DNA of 64,000 nt from Rhizobium ecuadorense (GCF_001187535.1 NZ_LFIO01001480.1:20202-84201); one strand, 5' to 3'; positions 51,695-61,149 are shown, numbered from the stretch's first letter. The notes: generated by a model not told the origin, from the sequence alone. A program made the numbers and translations.

Positions 51695-54600
51695 ATGCGG
51701 GGTTATTCCAAGAACATCTGTCGCGTGGGGATGGCGCTGGCGCTTGCTCTGCCCGGTTTCGGGCCGTCGGCAATGGCCGAGCCGCTGCAGCGTGCCACAC
51801 CGGTCGCCGGTTCCGTCATCGCCCGCAAGGCGGGCGAAGAGGTCCGTTTCATCGACGTGTCGAACTGGCGTGTCGTCGATATCAATCAGGATCTCCTGAC
51901 CGGCGATGTGCTGCGCACCAATGCCAACGGCCAGCTCGCCATCGTCTTTTCCGATCACACCCAGGTTCGCCTCGGCCGCAATTCCTCGCTGCAGGTCAAG
52001 AAAATGGCGGCCACCGGCGACACGACGCTGGAGCTGCAATCGGGAACGATCTGGGCGCGCGCCGAGCGCGGCGGCCAGGGGCTGACGGTCGAGACCCCTG
52101 CGGCGGCAGCCGCCATCCGCGGCACGGACTGGACGATGACCGTCGAGGGCTCCAGGACCTCGATGATCGTGCTGGAAGGGCGCGTGGCGCTCACCAATCC
52201 GCAGGGCAGCGTCGAGGTGAACGAGGGCGAAGGGGCGGTCGCCACCATCGGCCAGGCGCCGCACAAGCTGGTGATCGTCACGCCCGACGACCGCGAGCAG
52301 ATGCTGTTCTATCTGAACCTTCGCGACGGCTTCGGCCTGATGCCGACTTCGCCGCTGCCGGCAGGCCGCATGGCCGAAGAGCGCCGCCGGCTGCTGGCTT
52401 TGCCGCCGGAACGTCGCACCACCGAGGACTGGTTGGAGCTTGCCGAAGTGCAGAGCGCCTTCGACGGCCGGCAAGTCGCCGCAGAGACGCTTCAGGAGGT
52501 TCGCCAGCGCAAGCTGACGACCCTTCAGAAGGCGCGCGTCGACTTGATCGATGCCACGATCGCCGGCGCCGAAAAACGCTACGACGAAGCCGCAAGGCTC
52601 TTTGCGGCGGCACTGCCACATCTCGATCCGGCCCGCCGGAACATGGCGCAGTATGGCGGCTATTTCGCCCGCTCGCTTGCCGATCCAGCCCATGTCGAAA
52701 AGCCGCCATCATCGGCTGTCGGCCCCTATGGCGCGATCATGCAGGCCTATACGGCGGGCTTTCTCAAAAATCCCCGCGCGTCCGTCGACCTGATCAAGGA
52801 TGCGGAAAGGCGTTATCCGGATGATCCCACCCTTCCTGCGATCCGCGCCCAGCTGGCGCAACTGATCGATGACCGCGCCCAGATGCAGGAGGCGGTGAAC
52901 CGCGCGCTCGCGCTCGATCCTAACCATCCGATCGCCCTTGCCGCACGCGCCTCGTACAAGGCGAGCTACGAAAGCGATATCAACGGGGCGCTTGCCGATC
53001 TGAACCGTGCCATCGAACTTGCGCCGGGAGCCTCGGGATCGTTGAACTCGATGGGCCTGCTGCAGAGCGCCCGCGACGCCAATGGCGAGGCCGAGACTGC
53101 CTTCCTGAGGGCGATCGCCCTCGATCCGCAAGATCCCGTCCCCCACGCCAACCTTGCCATCCTCTATCTCGACCAATCGCGCATGAAGGAGGCCAAGCGC
53201 GAGATCGATGCGGCGCTTGCCGCCGACCCCTCCTTCGACATCGCCCTCCTCGCCCGCGGCCGCTATTACCTGCAGACCGGCGAGCGCGACAAGGCGCTGG
53301 AGGACCTGCTGGCCGCCAGCACCGCCAATCCCGCCCATTCGCAATCGCAGCTGATGCTCGCCGCTGCCCATTACGAAAAGGGCGACCGCATTCCCTCCGA
53401 GCAAGCGGTCGACAATGCCGACAGGCTCGACAAGAACGATCCGGTCATCTCCTCCTTCCGCACCGCCGTCGATATCGACGATTACGACGCCGACGGCGCG
53501 ATCCGCAACGCGCAGGAATTTCTCCGCCGCTCGCGCGCCCGCGGCGGCGATTACAGCGCCCTTGGCGCCAATCAGAATGCCGGCTCGACGCTGAACAACG
53601 CTTTTCGCCTGCAGGGTCTAGATGCCTGGGGCCGCTATTACGGGGACGCGGTCTTCAGTCCCTTCGAAGGCAGCGGCTATATCGATCAGTCGATCAAGGG
53701 CAGTATCTTCCCTTACGTCAACGCAACGAGCTTCAGCGACGACAATGTCATCCAGAACCGTGGCAACGCATCGAGCTATTCATCCTTTATCCAGGGTTTG
53801 CTGCTTGATCCGCATATGCTTTCCGGCCGCTCTCGTTCGGCAACGCTGCTGCGCACGCCGTTCATCGAAGGCTCGCTTGGCGGCGGCATCAACAGCGTCG
53901 ACGGCCATACAAGGGGTATTGGCGAGGCTGAAATCCAGGGTTTCTCGAACGAGACGATCCCACTCAGCTTCTATGGCAACCTGACCTGGGAAGAACTGGC
54001 GCTCGATGGCGACTATCGCGATTTCGGCGGCTTCCAGACCGACAACAAGCTTATCGGCGGCAATGGCTATCTGACGGCAACGGTGACGCCCGACGATCGC
54101 GTGGTGGCCTATGTCAACCATGCCAAGAACGATGGAACGCTGAACGCACTGACGCAAGGCTCGTCACTGACCGACTTCCTCAACCTCCTGGGCTTCGGGA
54201 TTCCAACTGAAGTCTCTTCGGAATACAACTATCGGCGCAATATCAGCGAAACCACCAATGCCGGCCTCGGCTGGAGCCATACCTTCGGCTACGAAAATAT
54301 CTTGAACGGCGCCTTCCTCTATTCGGAAAGCAAGTCGCGGACGTCCACCTCTCTTCAGGTCGACGATGCGCCGGTTCTCGGCCTGCGCGACCCCGACATT
54401 ATTCCATTCTTGGACGGGACCGAGGATCTGTCTTCAAAAACCTATATCGGCGCGCTCAGCCATTCCGTCGGCAGCGGACCGCTGACGTGGCGGTACGGCA
54501 TCGAAGGCGGCTGGATCGATGTCAGCACGACCACCTCTTCTCGCCTGCATGAACTCTTTCCGCGCGTCGTGATCATCCCGGAGACCACGACCGGCCCGGA

Positions 54601-55453
54601 CACATTCAGCAACCGCGTCAATATCAGCCGCGCCTACATCGACGTGCTGCACGAGATTACACCCGATCTCAAGGGCGAATACGCTCTCTTCGGCACGCAT
54701 ATGGAAGGCGACGGAGTCGACGTCAGCCGCCTGGAACCACGTTTCGGCCTTGCCTGGAAACCCGCCCAGAACCATTGGCTGCGCGCCGCCTTCATGCGCC
54801 AGAGCCTCGACACCGGCGTACCCACTCTTGCCCCGATCGGCGTCCTCGGATTGCAGGCCAACCAGTATTCGATCGGCCTCGAGGGGTATGCCGATACGGC
54901 GGCGCTGCAATGGGACGCCGAATGGACCGACCGGTTCTTCACCTCAGTCGAATACCAGCACCAGGAACTGCATGATTTCTCGATCGATTTTCCGCTGATC
55001 TCGCTTCCGGCGGCCGACAGCCTGCCGCTGTCGCGCGGCAGTATCGACCGTGCCGCCCTCACCGCAAACCTGGCGCTAGGTGCTGGTTTCGGCCTTTCCG
55101 CCACCTATGCCTATATGGAATCGGAGAACAAGGACCCGCTCCAGCCGAATTACGGCGGCTCCCTGCCATTCATTCCCAAGAATTCCGGCCAGATCGCGCT
55201 GACCTGGGTTAACGAGGCCAAGGTCAAGGCGACGATAGCGGCCAATTACATCGGCGAGCGCGACGGCGACGATCTCGGCACCAAGCTCGACGATTACTGG
55301 AGCCTCGACGCCCACCTCGTCTGGGAACCCTTCGACAAGCGCATGGAGCTCGAGGCCGCCGCCTATAACCTGCTCGACGAAGATTTCGAGGTCACGCCCG
55401 GCGTGCCCGGCTGGGGCCGCGCCTTCAAGGGCACGCTCAAAGTCCGCTTCTGA
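51695..55453 (+). CDS. FecR-TPR-outer membrane beta-barrel fusion protein
   Basis: A 1252-residue exported protein. The signal peptide is about 1-28 (ALALALPGFGPSAMA). Residues about 50-180 are a FecR-type domain (GDVLRTNANGQLAIVFSDHTQVRLGRNSSLQV, LELQSGTIWARAER, and TPAAAAAIRGTDWTM). Residues about 230-580 hold TPR repeats (e.g. ALALDPNHPIALAARASYK, AIALDPQDPVPHANLAILYLDQ). Residues about 640-1252 form a TonB-receptor-like beta-barrel of alternating strands ending with the aromatic GTLKVRF. FecR normally senses or gates an outer-membrane receptor and the barrel normally needs a plug; here all are one chain with no plug seen. ATG of the cyclase gene overlaps this stop (TGATG). Likely a surface receptor or secretion channel feeding the cyclase. 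Confidence 0.85.
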   Translation: MRGYSKNICRVGMALALALPGFGPSAMAEPLQRATPVAGSVIARKAGEEVRFIDVSNWRVVDINQDLLTGDVLRTNANGQLAIVFSDHTQVRLGRNSSLQVKKMAATGDTTLELQSGTIWARAERGGQGLTVETPAAAAAIRGTDWTMTVEGSRTSMIVLEGRVALTNPQGSVEVNEGEGAVATIGQAPHKLVIVTPDDREQMLFYLNLRDGFGLMPTSPLPAGRMAEERRRLLALPPERRTTEDWLELAEVQSAFDGRQVAAETLQEVRQRKLTTLQKARVDLIDATIAGAEKRYDEAARLFAAALPHLDPARRNMAQYGGYFARSLADPAHVEKPPSSAVGPYGAIMQAYTAGFLKNPRASVDLIKDAERRYPDDPTLPAIRAQLAQLIDDRAQMQEAVNRALALDPNHPIALAARASYKASYESDINGALADLNRAIELAPGASGSLNSMGLLQSARDANGEAETAFLRAIALDPQDPVPHANLAILYLDQSRMKEAKREIDAALAADPSFDIALLARGRYYLQTGERDKALEDLLAASTANPAHSQSQLMLAAAHYEKGDRIPSEQAVDNADRLDKNDPVISSFRTAVDIDDYDADGAIRNAQEFLRRSRARGGDYSALGANQNAGSTLNNAFRLQGLDAWGRYYGDAVFSPFEGSGYIDQSIKGSIFPYVNATSFSDDNVIQNRGNASSYSSFIQGLLLDPHMLSGRSRSATLLRTPFIEGSLGGGINSVDGHTRGIGEAEIQGFSNETIPLSFYGNLTWEELALDGDYRDFGGFQTDNKLIGGNGYLTATVTPDDRVVAYVNHAKNDGTLNALTQGSSLTDFLNLLGFGIPTEVSSEYNYRRNISETTNAGLGWSHTFGYENILNGAFLYSESKSRTSTSLQVDDAPVLGLRDPDIIPFLDGTEDLSSKTYIGALSHSVGSGPLTWRYGIEGGWIDVSTTTSSRLHELFPRVVIIPETTTGPDTFSNRVNISRAYIDVLHEITPDLKGEYALFGTHMEGDGVDVSRLEPRFGLAWKPAQNHWLRAAFMRQSLDTGVPTLAPIGVLGLQANQYSIGLEGYADTAALQWDAEWTDRFFTSVEYQHQELHDFSIDFPLISLPAADSLPLSRGSIDRAALTANLALGAGFGLSATYAYMESENKDPLQPNYGGSLPFIPKNSGQIALTWVNEAKVKATIAANYIGERDGDDLGTKLDDYWSLDAHLVWEPFDKRMELEAAAYNLLDEDFEVTPGVPGWGRAFKGTLKVRF

Positions 55454-57435
55454 TGCGCACGCAGGACAAGCCAGGGCAGGCCGGGCTGGATGGCGGCCAG
55501 GCGGTAAGCCGCCGCCTCCGGCTGCTGGTGCTGTCGCTCGCCGTGCTGATCGCCATATCGCTGCTGTCGCGCCTGCCCGCATGGTCGCTGCTGGAACTCA
55601 GGAGCTTCGACTATCTCTCGACCGTCGACGATCCGCGTCCGCCGCCGGGCGGACCCGTCATCGTCGCGATCGACGAGCCCTCGCTTGCCGATATCAATGC
55701 GCAATGGCCCTGGCCGCGCAGCCTGCATGCCGAACTCGTCAGCCAGCTGCGCGCCGCCGGCGCCCGCGTCATCGGCCTCGACATCATCATGGCCGAACCC
55801 TCCAACCCCGGCAACGACGCGGCGATCGCCAAGGCCGTCGGTCCCGATGTCGTGCTCGCCGGCGACGAGACGCTGATCGAGACGCCGCAGGCCTCGCAGC
55901 TGATCCGCGCCACGCCGCTGCCGGCACTGACCGACGCGGGTGCGGTGACCGGCATCGCATCGATCGATCTCAGCGGCGACGGCGTCTTTCGCCGTATTCC
56001 GGGCTATGAGGATGGTTTTGCCACCATGCTGGCGAAAGCCTCGGGTGCGGAAACGGAAATGCTGCCGGCCGGTCGGCTGATCCAGTCCCTAGGCCCGGCC
56101 CGCAGCTATCCCACGGTCTCCTATTACCAGGCACTTGATCCTGAGAATCTGCTGCCGCCAGGTTATTTCAAGGACCGCGTCGTCCTCGTCGGGCTCAGCC
56201 TGCAGAATGCGCCTGAGATCGACAAGGGCGGCGTCGATGCTTTCGCCACGCCTTACACGGTTCACACCGGCAAGCTCGTCCCCGGCGTCGAAATCCAGGC
56301 GACGATTTACGACAATATCCGCTACGGCCTGTCGATCCGCGAAGCGCACCTGCCGGCGGTCGCCGCCTGTATCCTGATCTCGGTGCTGCTTGCGGCACTG
56401 ACCGTCTGGCGCTCGACGGGCTGGCTGACGATCGCTACCAGCGCGGCCGCCCTCCTCGCCTTCGCGGCCGTCAGCTTTGCCGGCATCCGGCTTGGCCATG
56501 TCTTCGTCTCGCCGCTCGGCCCGACGGTCGCCTATATCTCCGTCGTCTTCGGCCAGGCCGCCTTCGATTTCGCCGAGGAGCGCCGCAACAAGCGCCAGAT
56601 CACCCGCGCCTTCGCCCAATATATCTCGCCCGATCTCGTCCGGCGCCTGTCGAACGACCCTTCGCAACTGAAGCTCGGCGGCGAGCGGCGCACGCTCTCG
56701 GTGCTGTTCTCAGACGTGCGTGGCTTCACCACCATCGCCGAGACACTGAAGGACGATCCGGAACAGTTGACCGGCCTGATTAACCGGCTGCTGACGCCGC
56801 TCTCCGACGTGGTGATGGATCACGGCGGTACGATCGACAAATATATGGGCGACTGCATCATGGCCTTCTGGAATGCGCCGCTCGACGATCCCGACCACGC
56901 GCTCCACGCCGTGCGCGCCTCGCTCGCCATGCAGGCAGCGATTTCGAGGCTGAACAATCAGCTGGAGCGGGAGGCGGCAGTACTCGGCCGCAAGCCGCAC
57001 GTGCTGAAGATGGGCGTCGGCATCAACACCGGCGAATGCATCGTCGGCAATATGGGCTCCACCCGCCGCTTCGACTATTCCTGCCTCGGCGACAGCGTCA
57101 ACCTTGCCTCCCGCCTCGAAGGCGCTTCGAAGAATTACGGCGTGGCACTGCTGCTCGGCGAAGAAACCGCAAGACGGGTCGCCGCCAACTACACGGTGAT
57201 TGAACTCGACCGCATCATCGTCAAGGGCCGCACCCTGCCCTCGCCCGTCTTCACCGTCGTGCACAAGGCCGATGCGAAAGCCCTGGCCGGCCACCAGGAT
57301 TTCATCGGGGCCAAATATGCCGGCACGCTCGCACCATCCGATCCGACCTTCGATAAGCTGGCTGCGGATATACCGGAGCTTGCCGGCTATTATGCGATGG
57401 TGCGGGATGCACTGCTCGGTGATGGCGGGGAATGA
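55453..57435 (+). CDS. CHASE2-domain class III adenylyl cyclase
   Basis: A 660-residue protein. TM1 is about 24-44, a periplasmic CHASE2 domain spans about 50-290, three further TM helices about 295-385, and a cyclase domain starts about 405. Metal Asp residues are Asp421 (SDVRGFTT) and Asp467 (DKYMGDCIMAF). Adenine-selecting Lys463 and Asp541 (RRFDYSCLGDSVNLASRLEG) are present, so cAMP is the expected product. CHASE2 senses an extracytoplasmic cue. The start overlaps the FecR-fusion stop (TGATG), so receptor and cyclase are translated together and probably form one signalling path. Confidence 0.93.
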   Translation: MRTQDKPGQAGLDGGQAVSRRLRLLVLSLAVLIAISLLSRLPAWSLLELRSFDYLSTVDDPRPPPGGPVIVAIDEPSLADINAQWPWPRSLHAELVSQLRAAGARVIGLDIIMAEPSNPGNDAAIAKAVGPDVVLAGDETLIETPQASQLIRATPLPALTDAGAVTGIASIDLSGDGVFRRIPGYEDGFATMLAKASGAETEMLPAGRLIQSLGPARSYPTVSYYQALDPENLLPPGYFKDRVVLVGLSLQNAPEIDKGGVDAFATPYTVHTGKLVPGVEIQATIYDNIRYGLSIREAHLPAVAACILISVLLAALTVWRSTGWLTIATSAAALLAFAAVSFAGIRLGHVFVSPLGPTVAYISVVFGQAAFDFAEERRNKRQITRAFAQYISPDLVRRLSNDPSQLKLGGERRTLSVLFSDVRGFTTIAETLKDDPEQLTGLINRLLTPLSDVVMDHGGTIDKYMGDCIMAFWNAPLDDPDHALHAVRASLAMQAAISRLNNQLEREAAVLGRKPHVLKMGVGINTGECIVGNMGSTRRFDYSCLGDSVNLASRLEGASKNYGVALLLGEETARRVAANYTVIELDRIIVKGRTLPSPVFTVVHKADAKALAGHQDFIGAKYAGTLAPSDPTFDKLAADIPELAGYYAMVRDALLGDGGE

Positions 57436-57477
57436 TCGGGCAGCATTCCCCCGCACATGCGATTTGCGCCCGGATGC

Positions 57478-58020
57478 TCAGCTGCGAACCGCTCGTTTTG
57501 CCAAACCGTACATATTGGTGGGTGCGCCGTGCAGCATCACCTCGCGTTCGAAGCTGAAGCCACATTTCTCGAGGATGCGCCTGGACGCGGAATTGACGGG
57601 ACGAACCAATCCGATCACGCGGTCCGCATGCAGGTCGTCGAAGGCAAAGGTCAGCGTTTCCCGCACCAGCTCGGTGGCATAGCCATGCCCCCAGCTTTCC
57701 GGCTGCAGATGGTATGAAATATTGAGACTGCCGAACTCCTTGGAAACGGTCACGCCGCCAAAACCGATCAGCCCAGCCTTCGTCTCGACCGCCCAGCGTC
57801 CGAAGCCGCGGTCTCTCCAGTGCTCGATGTCGCGCGCAAGCCGCGCGGTACTTTCTTCCGGCGAGTCCGGCCGGGGCACGGGCCGGTGGGCGACCAGTTC
57901 CGGCCGGGAAAAAAGCCCGGTGAGGAAATGGATATCTCCGGCTACAGGAATCCTCAGTTGCAATCTCGCGGTAAGCCGAATTGCCGGCGGCGCAGCACCA
58001 TTGAATTCCTTATCGAACAT
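57478..58020 (-). CDS. GNAT-family N-acetyltransferase (RimJ/RimL type)
   Basis: A 180-residue protein with the RimJ/L pattern: RLQLRIPVAGDIHFLTGLF, GLIGFGGVTVSKEFGSLNISYHLQPESWGHGYATELVRETLTFAFD (acetyl-CoA loop WGHGYAT), and PVNSASRRILEKCGFSFEREV. Acetylates an N-terminus or a small amine; substrate unknown. Divergent from the epimerase gene. Confidence 0.92.
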   Translation of the reverse strand: MFDKEFNGAAPPAIRLTARLQLRIPVAGDIHFLTGLFSRPELVAHRPVPRPDSPEESTARLARDIEHWRDRGFGRWAVETKAGLIGFGGVTVSKEFGSLNISYHLQPESWGHGYATELVRETLTFAFDDLHADRVIGLVRPVNSASRRILEKCGFSFEREVMLHGAPTNMYGLAKRAVRS

Positions 58021-58209
58021 CGTCTACCTCTTCATCGAGGACGCGATGTCCTCGGCAGCTCTTATCCAGGCGCGGCATCGTCTCTCGGGCGTCGGCGCCT
58101 CTACGCTCGCCTTCCACCACCGGGCGAGGAGATTTGCGGGAGACGATACCATTCTTTCGCGCTAAGAAGGGTGATCATAATTCCCGCCCATAGACCCGAG
58201 GTCACTTCC

Positions 58210-59190
58210 ATGACTTTGAAAGTTCTCTTCATTGGCGGCACCGGCCAGATCTCCCATCCATGCGTCGAACGCGCCGTCGCCGAGGGCCATCATGTCAGCG
58301 TCTTCAATCGCGGCTTGAGAAGTGCTGCCTTGCCCGCCGGGGTCACCTCGATCGTCGAGGAGCTCGGATCGGACGCCTATACCAATCTCGCCAGGGCCAA
58401 CTATGATGTCGTCTGCCAGTTCATCGCCTTTACCAGGGATCAGGTGGCGCGCGATATCGAGGTCTTCTCGGGCAATTGCGGCCAGTACATCTTCATCTCC
58501 TCGGCCTCGGTCTATGAAAAACCGCCGCGTCATTACCTGATCACGGAGGAGACGCCGGCGATCAATCCCTACTGGCCCTACAGCCAGGCCAAGATCGCCT
58601 GCGAGGAACTGCTCCGGAAATCCGGAAATCTCGCCTGGACGATCGTCCGCCCCAGCCACACCGTCCGCACCGGCCTGCCGATCATGATGGGCGACAGCGA
58701 CATCATGGCGAGACGCATGCTGGATGGCGACCCCGTCATCGTGGCGGGCGACGGCCATACGCCCTGGACGCTGACCCGCTCGGTCGACTTCGCCGCGCCT
58801 TTCGTCGGCCTTTTCGCCAAACAGGCAGCGCTCCGCGAAATTTTCCACATTACCTCGGACCGCGCCCATATCTGGGACGATATCCAGAAGACGATCGCTA
58901 GATTGCTCGGCGTGGAAGCCAAGATCGTGCACGTGCCGACGGATACGCTGATCAGATACAATCCGGAATGGATCGGCCCGCTCCTCGGCGACAAGGCCTG
59001 GACGGCCATCTTTGACAATTCCAAGGTCAAGCGCGTGGCGGGCGATTTCACCTGCGCCGAGAGCCTGGATGAAATCCTCGCCGACTCGATCCTGCATCTT
59101 AAGCAGCGCCTGGCGAAGAGCCGCCCGCCAAAGGGGGATCTGGATGCGCTGATCGACAGGATTTGCGCGGAGCAAGGTGCGCTTGGTTAG
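58210..59190 (+). CDS. NAD-dependent epimerase/dehydratase-like protein
   Basis: A 326-residue extended SDR: cofactor motif LKVLFIGGTGQISHPCVERA, then SASVYEKPPRHYLITEETPA, the YxxxK motif in YWPYSQAKIACEELL, and a C-terminal substrate domain. It resembles the plastid mRNA-binding CSP41-like and SDR group, which act on nucleotide sugars or bind RNA. The start at 58210 is preceded by GAGG; a longer upstream frame overlaps the GNAT gene. Confidence 0.85.
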   Translation: MTLKVLFIGGTGQISHPCVERAVAEGHHVSVFNRGLRSAALPAGVTSIVEELGSDAYTNLARANYDVVCQFIAFTRDQVARDIEVFSGNCGQYIFISSASVYEKPPRHYLITEETPAINPYWPYSQAKIACEELLRKSGNLAWTIVRPSHTVRTGLPIMMGDSDIMARRMLDGDPVIVAGDGHTPWTLTRSVDFAAPFVGLFAKQAALREIFHITSDRAHIWDDIQKTIARLLGVEAKIVHVPTDTLIRYNPEWIGPLLGDKAWTAIFDNSKVKRVAGDFTCAESLDEILADSILHLKQRLAKSRPPKGDLDALIDRICAEQGALG

Positions 59191-59290
59191 AATATCCGCA
59201 AGGCATGGAATGATGGCGAGCGCATCGCGGACGCGCCGCCGCCTCGTTTGTCGATGAGAATGACCGGCGAGGCACTCAGGGTCGGTACGC

Positions 59291-60043
59291 CTATTCCAGC
59301 CGGCGCGCCTCCAGCGGAGCCTCCTGCCTAAACCCATCGAAACAGCGCCCACCGTGCCGCGCTAGCTCGCTGTCGGCCAGGGCGAGGAAGCGAGCGCCGT
59401 CGCCCTCTGCTGCGAGGCGGAACGCAGCGTCGAATTCGGCTGCCAATTGCGCATCCAGCTTCCGCATGACCCGCGGCGCCCATTTCCCTCGACCGGCCCA
59501 TGCGCCGCGCCCGAGGAGAATGAGATCGGCGAGCTTCTGGTGGAGTTGCGCGGCGATTGCGGCGATCTCCTCGGGAGGGCGCGCGCCGCGCAGATCGTCG
59601 GCAAGGTCGGTGACCTGATAGCGCAGCATGTCGTAGCCGGCCCCGGCAAGCGGTTTCGGGCCGGCCGCCAGCGTGCCTGCCGCCTGCGCCTGGATGAGTC
59701 GGGCACGCTCGATATCCGGCCCCAATATGCTGCCAGTCGCGACCATGTTGACCATGATCGGATAACCACTGTCGGCATCCTGATGGAGATAGTGCGCCAG
59801 CGTCTGCGGATCATGGACGAAGGCCTCGACGGGAAAACCGTCGTCAATAAATGATTCCCGCCAGGCTCTTTCCAGCGCCGGGAATACGACGACCAGATCG
59901 ATATCCGAAAAGGCGGTTCCTTCGCCGCGCATGATGGAACCGGTCACAAAAACGAAAGCGGCGCCGGCAAAGCGGCTGGCGACACAGCGACGGGCAGCAG
60001 CAAGCGCCCGCTCGGCGAGAATATGTTTTGGGATATCGTCCAC
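59291..60043 (-). CDS. Nucleotidyltransferase-domain protein (aminoglycoside-nucleotidyltransferase-like)
   Basis: A 250-residue protein with the minimal nucleotidyltransferase motif VTGSIMRGEGTAFSDIDLVVVF (GSxxRG...SDID), then helices typical of adenylyltransferase C-termini. Relatives include aminoglycoside and lincosamide adenylyltransferases and toxin-like proteins. The start is GTG 60043. Upstream on the same strand are an intrinsic terminator (60079-60105) and an overlapping leader peptide (60135-60203), so expression seems controlled by transcription attenuation. Substrate unknown. Confidence 0.85.
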   Translation of the reverse strand: MDDIPKHILAERALAAARRCVASRFAGAAFVFVTGSIMRGEGTAFSDIDLVVVFPALERAWRESFIDDGFPVEAFVHDPQTLAHYLHQDADSGYPIMVNMVATGSILGPDIERARLIQAQAAGTLAAGPKPLAGAGYDMLRYQVTDLADDLRGARPPEEIAAIAAQLHQKLADLILLGRGAWAGRGKWAPRVMRKLDAQLAAEFDAAFRLAAEGDGARFLALADSELARHGGRCFDGFRQEAPLEARRLE

Positions 60044-60078
60044 GGTCTGGTCCTCGAATGCGGGACACGGGCGGCAAC

Positions 60079-60105
60079 AAAAAACCCGCTCGTCTCCGGC
60101 GGGTT
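60079..60105 (-). terminator. Attenuator terminator of the nucleotidyltransferase gene
   Basis: On the minus strand AACCCGC and GCGGGTT form a stem (60099-60105 with 60083-60089), followed by six U residues (60084-60079), 36 bp upstream of the GTG start at 60043. Part of the stem (60098-60108) can instead pair with 60145-60154 in the leader-peptide region (ten pairs with one bulge), giving an antiterminator. Confidence 0.7.
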
Positions 60106-60134
60106 GGTCTTAACGGCGATGAACGGAATTCAGT

Positions 60135-60203
60135 TCACGCGTCTACCACCCACCGCGGCGCGGTGGTCGTAGACGTCGTCGAAACTGCAAAAATCCTGTT
60201 CAT
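60135..60203 (-). CDS. Leader peptide with Thr-codon run (putative attenuator peptide)
   Basis: A 22-residue ORF, MNRIFAVSTTSTTTAPRWVVDA, with five Thr codons in a six-codon stretch. The Thr region coincides with the 5' arm of a strong hairpin (60160-60174 pairing with 60141-60156). A ribosome stalled there would free the 3' arm to form the antiterminator with 60098-60108. The design matches leader-peptide attenuation. Whether the cue is Thr limitation or a ribosome-targeting antibiotic is unknown. Too short for normal gene calling; the evidence is the overlap of peptide, hairpin and terminator. Confidence 0.55.
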   Translation of the reverse strand: MNRIFAVSTTSTTTAPRWVVDA

Positions 60204-60345
60204 GGCCTGAACGATAGCGCTCGACCGCGATAGCGTCAATCCGCCGAAACGGGACGCCAAGACCGCTTCCCCGGCGTGCTGGTTTTCGTCCAAAGCGCGT
60301 CGCGATCTTTCAGATTTGCTCCTCACGCTTTAGGTCCTTGTTTTC

Positions 60346-60390
60346 GCATGTCGTTGCCGCAAAACCGCTGCACACTTTTGCGCGACATGC
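60346..60390. repeat. GCATGTCG...CGACATGC small palindromic repeat
   Basis: GCATGTCG (60346-60353) pairs with CGACATGC (60383-60390), and an inner pair of GCAAAA with TTTTGC brackets CCGCTGCACAC. I recall this ~45-bp element as very common between Rhizobium genes. It sits 53 bp upstream of the FAH gene. Confidence 0.65.
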
Positions 60391-60443
60391 TCTAGGATGG
60401 CGCCAGACCCGCAAGCAAGACTCGAAAACAGGAAGAGCCGCCC

Positions 60444-61139
60444 ATGCCCCACCCCGTCACCGTCATCCCGCGTCCCGCACCGGTTCTGCTGCCGGTGGAC
60501 GGCAGCGATGAGCGATTTCCGGTGCGCCGCGTCTATTGTGTCGGGCGCAACTATGCCGACCATGCGATCGAGATGGGCCATGATCCCTCCCGCGAGCCGC
60601 CCTTCTTCTTCCAGAAGAATGCCGATAACCTGCTGCCGGCAGGCAATGCTTTTCCTTATCCGCCGCTCTCGAACGATGTGCATTACGAGGTCGAATGCGT
60701 TCTGGCGCTGAAATCCGGCGGCGCTGACATTCAGGCGGCAGACGCGCTCGACTGCATTTACGGCTATGCCGTCGGCATCGATTTCACCCGTCGAGACCTG
60801 CAGGGCGAGGCAAAGAAGCTCGGCCGCCCCTGGGAGGTCGGCAAGGCCTTCGAACATTCCGCCCCTGTCTCGCCGATCGTTCCGGCAAGCCGCATCGGCC
60901 ACCCCTCGCAGGCAAGGATCTGGCTGGAACAGAACGGCAGTCGAGTCCAGGATGGCGATCTCAACCAGATGATCTGGAAGGTGCCGGAGATCATCGCCGA
61001 ACTGTCGAAGCTCTTCACCCTCGCACCGGGTGATGTCATCATGACCGGCACGCCGGCCGGCGTCGGCGCGGTCGCCAGGGGTGATCGCATCAATTGCGGG
61101 ATCGACGGCATCGCCATCCTGTCGGTCGAAGTCGTCTGA
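60444..61139 (+). CDS. Fumarylacetoacetate hydrolase (FAH)-family protein
   Basis: A 231-residue protein with the FAH fold: RRVYCVGRNYADHAIEMG, PPFFFQKNADNLLPAG, HYEVECVLALKSGG (metal Glu residues), YAVGIDFTRRDLQGEAKKLGRPW, and VIMTGTPAGVGAVARGD. Members cleave C-C bonds or hydrate/decarboxylate acyl pyruvates. It is followed 10 bp later by the carbonic-anhydrase-like gene, so they form a two-gene operon. Substrate unknown. Confidence 0.93.
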   Translation: MPHPVTVIPRPAPVLLPVDGSDERFPVRRVYCVGRNYADHAIEMGHDPSREPPFFFQKNADNLLPAGNAFPYPPLSNDVHYEVECVLALKSGGADIQAADALDCIYGYAVGIDFTRRDLQGEAKKLGRPWEVGKAFEHSAPVSPIVPASRIGHPSQARIWLEQNGSRVQDGDLNQMIWKVPEIIAELSKLFTLAPGDVIMTGTPAGVGAVARGDRINCGIDGIAILSVEVV

Positions 61140-61149
61140 GGAGAAAGCC

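Larger units (their letters stand above)
60044..60443. other. Intergenic stretch with attenuator and repeat
   Basis: This 400-bp stretch holds, on the minus strand, the leader peptide and terminator of the nucleotidyltransferase gene. Further right is a small palindromic repeat (60346-60390). No further protein gene was seen. Confidence 0.7.

Noticed and set aside
51029..57435. A complete Pycsar anti-phage system
   Set aside because: The cyclase is on the other strand in a different operon, carries membrane CHASE2 and adenine-selecting residues, and is coupled to a FecR-barrel gene; only the effector-like protein fits.
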